Assembly: GCA_028285685.1 (NCBI GenBank)
Contig: JANQOR010000026.1
Span: 62,001-126,000, forward strand
Source of the DNA: Cyclobacteriaceae bacterium
Lineage (GTDB): Bacteria > Bacteroidota > Bacteroidia > Cytophagales > Cyclobacteriaceae
Length of the DNA stretch: 64,000 nt
Direction of reading: 5' to 3'
Part shown: piece after piece, positions 61,232 through 64,000 of the stretch
Numbering within the stretch: position 1 is the first letter of the stretch
Layout: the number at the start of each line of letters is the position of its first letter
Notes under the pieces: model-generated
What the model saw: the letters and a program-made list of their open reading frames with translations, nothing else
The model's database searches: none
Told to the model about the DNA's origin: nothing
Translations under genes and position numbers: made by a program

Positions 61232-62458
61232 TCAATCAATTTTCTTTTTCGCTTCAACCTCCGTTGAAATTTTCCGCTCAGTTTCATTTGGAACTAAATA
61301 ATTGAAGCTGTTCCAGTACTTCTGGTCACTATTGAATTTACGATAGTAAAACTCTTCTCCTCTTCGAAATGCTATCCCCTGTTGCGTAAACTCGCGATCT
61401 TTCGAATAGTCAGTGGTGTAATAAAAAGATCTGGTTTGAAATGCTTGATTCTTGCTCATTTTAATCCAGTAAAACATGCTTCTTTTTTTAAGCCAGTCAC
61501 CAATGTAGATACTCGAGTTAAGAAGCCATTTACCGTTTTCATCCTCCATGTATTGTTCGATCCAGGTATGACGGACCCATTTCCATCGGTCAAAAGGACT
61601 GCCGTCACCATGCGTTTTGGTTCCTTCCATTCTAACAAATGCATATGATTCCAGATCAATTATCAGCCTGCCATAAATAGGTTTCTTTTTCGAATCGGTA
61701 AATGAAATAATGGCCACTTGCTTACCATTGAACGTCGAATATCCCTCGATTTCATAGGTATAGTTTTTAAAATGGGAAGGGTAAATCGGATTTATGGGAT
61801 CGTTGATTGAGTTCTTAAGGCAACGATATGCTCCACCTGTTCTAAAATCCAACTTATGATCTTCTAGCTCTGGGAAATCTCTTTTTTTGTCTGCCAGGTG
61901 AATGATCTTGATTCTGGCATCGGCATCCGATCCTTCTCCAGGAATTTTCGCCTGAATGATTGCCTCAGCAATGTAGAGTGGTTTTCCTTTCGTACTTTCT
62001 GTTTCCTTAAAGTATCCGGTTAATAAGTGTTCCTCTAACCAATAATTTTCTGATATCCTCGAAAAAGCTTCAGCGATCAATTCTTGTGGAGTCGCTCTTC
62101 TCGTTTCTACAGAAACATCCCTAAGTTCAACAACGCTCGGCGTTAATGAAACTGAAAGCTCCTCACCTATCTTGTCAGCACTCCACTCCACCGTGTCTGT
62201 CTGATAGCCCATAGATGATATCTTTATTTGTATCTTTTGAGTCACGCTGGCTTTCAAGACAAATATTCCGTTTTCATTGCTAACTGTCCCTTGATTAGTG
62301 CCGATGATAGTAAGGTGAGCAAATGCCAAAGGCTCGCCACTTTCAGCGCTTCTCAAACTCCCTCCAATTGAATGTGTCTGAGCTATAAGAATAAACTGTC
62401 CCGATGAAAATATGATAAAAAAAAATGCCCTGATCTTTTTTATAAATGCGCTAGTCAT
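61232..62458 (-). CDS. Secreted protein with carboxypeptidase-like regulatory domain
   Basis: This 408-residue envelope protein has an N-terminal hydrophobic segment (IRAFFFIIFSSGQFILIAQ), followed by a carboxypeptidase-like regulatory domain (about 30-112: GGSLRSAESGEPLAFAHLTI, GTNQGTVSNENGIFVL, ISSMGYQTDTVEW) of the kind found at the start of many Bacteroidota outer-membrane proteins. The remainder (about 115-408) alternates short strands and aromatic residues (YTYEIEGYSTF, VAIISFTDSKKKPIYG) and lacks a full TonB-receptor barrel. I recognise no named family for the C-terminal part. It is convergent with purL with a 1-base gap. Confidence 0.75.
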   Translation of the reverse strand: MTSAFIKKIRAFFFIIFSSGQFILIAQTHSIGGSLRSAESGEPLAFAHLTIIGTNQGTVSNENGIFVLKASVTQKIQIKISSMGYQTDTVEWSADKIGEELSVSLTPSVVELRDVSVETRRATPQELIAEAFSRISENYWLEEHLLTGYFKETESTKGKPLYIAEAIIQAKIPGEGSDADARIKIIHLADKKRDFPELEDHKLDFRTGGAYRCLKNSINDPINPIYPSHFKNYTYEIEGYSTFNGKQVAIISFTDSKKKPIYGRLIIDLESYAFVRMEGTKTHGDGSPFDRWKWVRHTWIEQYMEDENGKWLLNSSIYIGDWLKKRSMFYWIKMSKNQAFQTRSFYYTTDYSKDREFTQQGIAFRRGEEFYYRKFNSDQKYWNSFNYLVPNETERKISTEVEAKKKID

Positions 62459-62677
62459 ATAAATGAAATCAACTACAGCACCAATCTAAAATCGTTATTG
62501 ATCATTTAGAAAAATTCTAATTCGTCAGACATCGAAATGCTATAAAATACAGTATGAAATGCCAAGTAATTAGGAGAATTATGCCTAATGGTTGATTCCA
62601 AAATCAATACCAAATTCAACCTTGTTTGATGAATGTCTTTTTTGCACCACTAGCTTTTCATTTTGTTTTTATTCCTC

Positions 62678-62685
62678 TACTTTTG
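62678..62685 (+). promoter_or_regulatory. TACTTTTG, candidate -7 promoter of tRNA-Gln
   Basis: This TAnnTTTG box lies 10 bases upstream of the tRNA 5' end, the spacing expected if transcription starts a few bases before the mature tRNA. T-rich sequence precedes it but no canonical -33 element is seen. Confidence 0.6.
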
Positions 62686-62695
62686 CCGTCCGTTT

Positions 62696-62768
62696 TGGCC
62701 TATGGTGTAACTGGCAACACGTCTGATTTTGGTTCAGAAGAGTCTAGGTTCGAGCCCTAGTAGGCCAA
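62696..62768 (+). tRNA. tRNA-Gln (anticodon TTG)
   Basis: A complete cloverleaf can be drawn: perfect 7-base acceptor stem (TGGCCTA/TAGGCCA), D stem GTGT/ACAC with loop AACTGGCA, anticodon stem TCTGA/TCAGA with loop TTTTGGT (anticodon TTG), 5-base variable loop and T stem CTAGG/CCTAG with loop TTCGAGC. The discriminator is A and the CCA is not fully encoded. It precedes prs in the same orientation. Confidence 0.96.
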
Positions 62769-62809
62769 CAAGGTTTTGAGGGATGTTTGGACCCGACGAA
62801 TGTCGGGGA

Positions 62810-62829
62810 AGCTCCAGTAAGCCAACAAA
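62810..62829 (+). repeat. Imperfect repeat of the tRNA-Gln 3' end
   Basis: The 20 bases AGCTCCAGTAAGCCAACAAA imperfectly repeat the tRNA 3' end and its flank at 62753-62772 (AGCCCTAGTAGGCCAACAAG). A GC-rich hairpin (CCCGAC-GAAT-GTCGGG, 62792-62807) lies between the two. It could be a relic of a second tRNA copy, an integration scar or chance; no mobile element is nearby. Confidence 0.4.
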
Positions 62830-62834
62830 GTAAG

Positions 62835-62861
62835 ATCCCATCTCCGGATGGGATTATTTTT
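62835..62861 (+). terminator. Hairpin with T-run between tRNA-Gln and prs
   Basis: A perfect 8-base stem (ATCCCATC/GATGGGAT) with a 4-base loop (TCCG) is followed by TATTTTT, ending 6 bases before the prs ATG. It probably ends the tRNA transcript; if prs is co-transcribed it would act as an attenuator. Confidence 0.75.
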
Positions 62862-62867
62862 AATAAG

Positions 62868-63797
62868 ATGTCGTCAGTAAAGTTATTTTCAGGTTCTGCA
62901 ACGCTTCAGCTAGCGTCCGATATTGCCCATAATTATGGCAATCCACTAGGCACCAGTGAGAAGCAGACATTTAGTGACGGAGAGCTGGGCATATATCTGA
63001 CCGAATCTGTCCGTGGGTGTGATGTTTTTCTGATTCAATCTACATTGCCTCCTGCAGATAACATTCTGGAGCTGCTTTTGATGATCGATGCAGCCAAGAG
63101 GGCCAGCGCTAAGCAGGTAACCGTCGTTGTCCCCTATTTTGGATACGCTCGTCAGGACCGGAAGGACAAGCCAAGAGTCTCGATTGCAGCTAAGCTTATG
63201 GCTAATGTTTTTACATCGGCTGGAGCAGACAGACTTGTCACTTGTGACTTGCATGCGCAACAGATACAAGGTTTCTTTGATATTCCTGTTGATCACTTAG
63301 ACGGGTCAGCAATCTTCGTCCCTTACCTTAAGAGCTTAAAGCTGGAGAATCTGATTTTTGCTTCTCCTGACGTGGGAGGTACTGCACGTGCCAGAGCATA
63401 TGCTAAAATGTTTGAAGTTGATATGGTCGTTTGTGATAAGCACAGAAAGCGGGCAAATGAAATTGCTTCTATGCAGGTCATTGGTGATGTGGAAGGAAAA
63501 GACGTGGTGTTAGTGGATGACATGGTAGATACAGCCGGAACCATTAGTAAGGCATCTGTCATTATAAAGGAAAAAGGAGCAAAGTCCGTACGTGCTATCG
63601 CTACTCATGGCGTACTGTCTGGCAATGCACATGAAAATATTGAGGGATCTGCTTTGGAGGAGTTGATCATTACCGATACTATTCCTCAGGGTAAAGGTTC
63701 AAGCAAAATCAAAGTATTGACTGTGGCTGATCTGTTCGCTAAGGCGATCCGAAAAATCCACGATCGTGAGTCAATCAGCTCACTTTTTATTGGCTAA
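62868..63797 (+). CDS. prs: Ribose-phosphate pyrophosphokinase (PRPP synthetase)
   Basis: This 309-residue PRPP synthetase makes phosphoribosyl pyrophosphate from ribose-5-phosphate and ATP, feeding purine, pyrimidine, histidine and tryptophan synthesis. Visible signatures are VKLFSGSATLQLASDI, the flexible-loop region YFGYARQDRKDKPR near residue 95, and the PRPP-binding loop DVVLVDDMVDTAGTI near residue 212. The ATG at 62868 (MSSVKLFSG) is chosen: a longer frame from 62787 would run through the terminator hairpin and encode no conserved residues. The arrangement tRNA-Gln, prs, rplY is common in Bacteroidota. Confidence 0.96.
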   Translation: MSSVKLFSGSATLQLASDIAHNYGNPLGTSEKQTFSDGELGIYLTESVRGCDVFLIQSTLPPADNILELLLMIDAAKRASAKQVTVVVPYFGYARQDRKDKPRVSIAAKLMANVFTSAGADRLVTCDLHAQQIQGFFDIPVDHLDGSAIFVPYLKSLKLENLIFASPDVGGTARARAYAKMFEVDMVVCDKHRKRANEIASMQVIGDVEGKDVVLVDDMVDTAGTISKASVIIKEKGAKSVRAIATHGVLSGNAHENIEGSALEELIITDTIPQGKGSSKIKVLTVADLFAKAIRKIHDRESISSLFIG

Positions 63798-63824
63798 TTA
63801 ATTTAAATCAATTATATATTTTTT

Positions 63825-64000
63825 ATGAAAACTGTTGAGATTATAGGGTATAAAAGAGCAAATCTTGGCAAGACTGAAGCAAAGCGCTTAAGGGAAGAAG
63901 GAATGGTACCATGCGTCGTGTATGGTGGAGATCATCAGATCCATTTCTATGCCCCGGCGATCTTGTTCAGAGATCTTGTCTATACCGACGAAGCGCACTT
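63825..64000 (+). CDS. rplY: 50S ribosomal protein L25 (partial, truncated by window end)
   Basis: The 58 residues visible read MKTVEIIGYKRANLGKTEAK, then RLREEGMVPCVVYGGDHQIHF and LFRDLVYTDEAH, matching the N-terminal 5S-rRNA-binding domain of L25/Ctc. The gene continues beyond the window. It lies 27 bases after prs and is probably co-transcribed. Confidence 0.93.
   Translation, partial: MKTVEIIGYKRANLGKTEAKRLREEGMVPCVVYGGDHQIHFYAPAILFRDLVYTDEAH

Noticed and set aside
62787-62867. N-terminal extension of PRPP synthetase (MDPTNVGEAPVS...)
   Set aside because: It reads through the tRNA-tail repeat and the terminator hairpin; the conserved protein starts at 62868.
1-64000. CRISPR arrays, insertion sequences, prophage or toxin-antitoxin loci
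   Set aside because: I saw no regularly spaced repeats, transposase, integrase or phage genes, and no recognisable toxin-antitoxin pair.

Overview
The window is a chromosomal segment of a Bacteroidota bacterium, most likely a marine or free-living member of the Cytophagales. The evidence is the set of phylum-typical families (SprB-type repeat lipoproteins, DUF5777, DUF2807, DUF3127, DUF2452, DUF2911, carboxypeptidase-like domains on outer-membrane proteins, a CtlX-type citrulline hydrolase and a full-length single-chain PurL), the lack of clear Shine-Dalgarno sequences, and a repeated TACTTTTG box that fits the Bacteroidota -7 promoter element. Base composition is moderate and even. I see no insertion sequence, phage, CRISPR array or rRNA operon. 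There is one tRNA (Gln, TTG).

Layout. (1) 27-6099: menA, argS, two overlapping guanidino/ureido-modifying enzymes (arginine deiminase/amidinotransferase type, and citrulline hydrolase CtlX) and a divergent arginine decarboxylase. Together they suggest arginine to citrulline to ornithine on one side and arginine to agmatine on the other. (2) 6147-6998: two tandem paralogous small lipoproteins. (3) 7008-16763: a region I read as hydroxy-amino-acid and possibly collagen-glycopeptide catabolism. It holds a pyrroline-2-carboxylate reductase/ornithine cyclodeaminase homologue, a Cys/Thr trans-3-hydroxy-L-proline dehydratase, a 1009-residue fusion of an APH/hydroxylysine-kinase-like domain, an M23 peptidase domain and a class III aminotransferase-like phospholyase, and a GH63 glucosidase lipoprotein whose start overlaps the fusion's stop (ATGA). 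A redox-type unit (HxlR regulator, DJ-1/PfpI protein, NADP oxidoreductase) and two small membrane proteins are interleaved. (4) 16770-33242: mixed surface and metabolic genes: DUF2807 protein, paaK, an ABC permease, a large BNR/sortilin-type protein, L-2-hydroxyglutarate oxidase, a LOG protein, MsrB, a YheT hydrolase and a TonB-dependent receptor.

(5) 33232-36252: a four-gene minus-strand unit with two duplicated lipoproteins (SprB-like repeats plus a CX4CH cytochrome-like tail), a YceI protein and a DUF5777 beta-barrel. (6) 36396-38748: small conserved DUF genes plus an unlisted 43-residue membrane protein. (7) 38893-46689: a signalling island with a SpoIIE phosphatase having sensor and HAMP regions, a response regulator with a degenerate SpoIIE domain, a long coiled-coil histidine kinase, SiaB- and SiaC-family partner-switch proteins, and a coiled-coil membrane protein where Pseudomonas has the SiaD cyclase. 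(8) 46684-56005: YihY/BrkB protein, metallophosphoesterase, and a tetR-tolC-adaptor-RND efflux operon. (9) 56151-64000: alpha/beta hydrolase, thioredoxin-like protein, purL, a carboxypeptidase-like-domain protein, tRNA-Gln, prs and the start of rplY.

The two systems most worth attention are the proposed collagen-residue catabolic cluster (region 3) and the cyclase-less Sia-type signalling module with a pseudo-phosphatase (region 7). Both are inferred from motifs and gene order. Functions called from family resemblance were recognised from memory without a database search.
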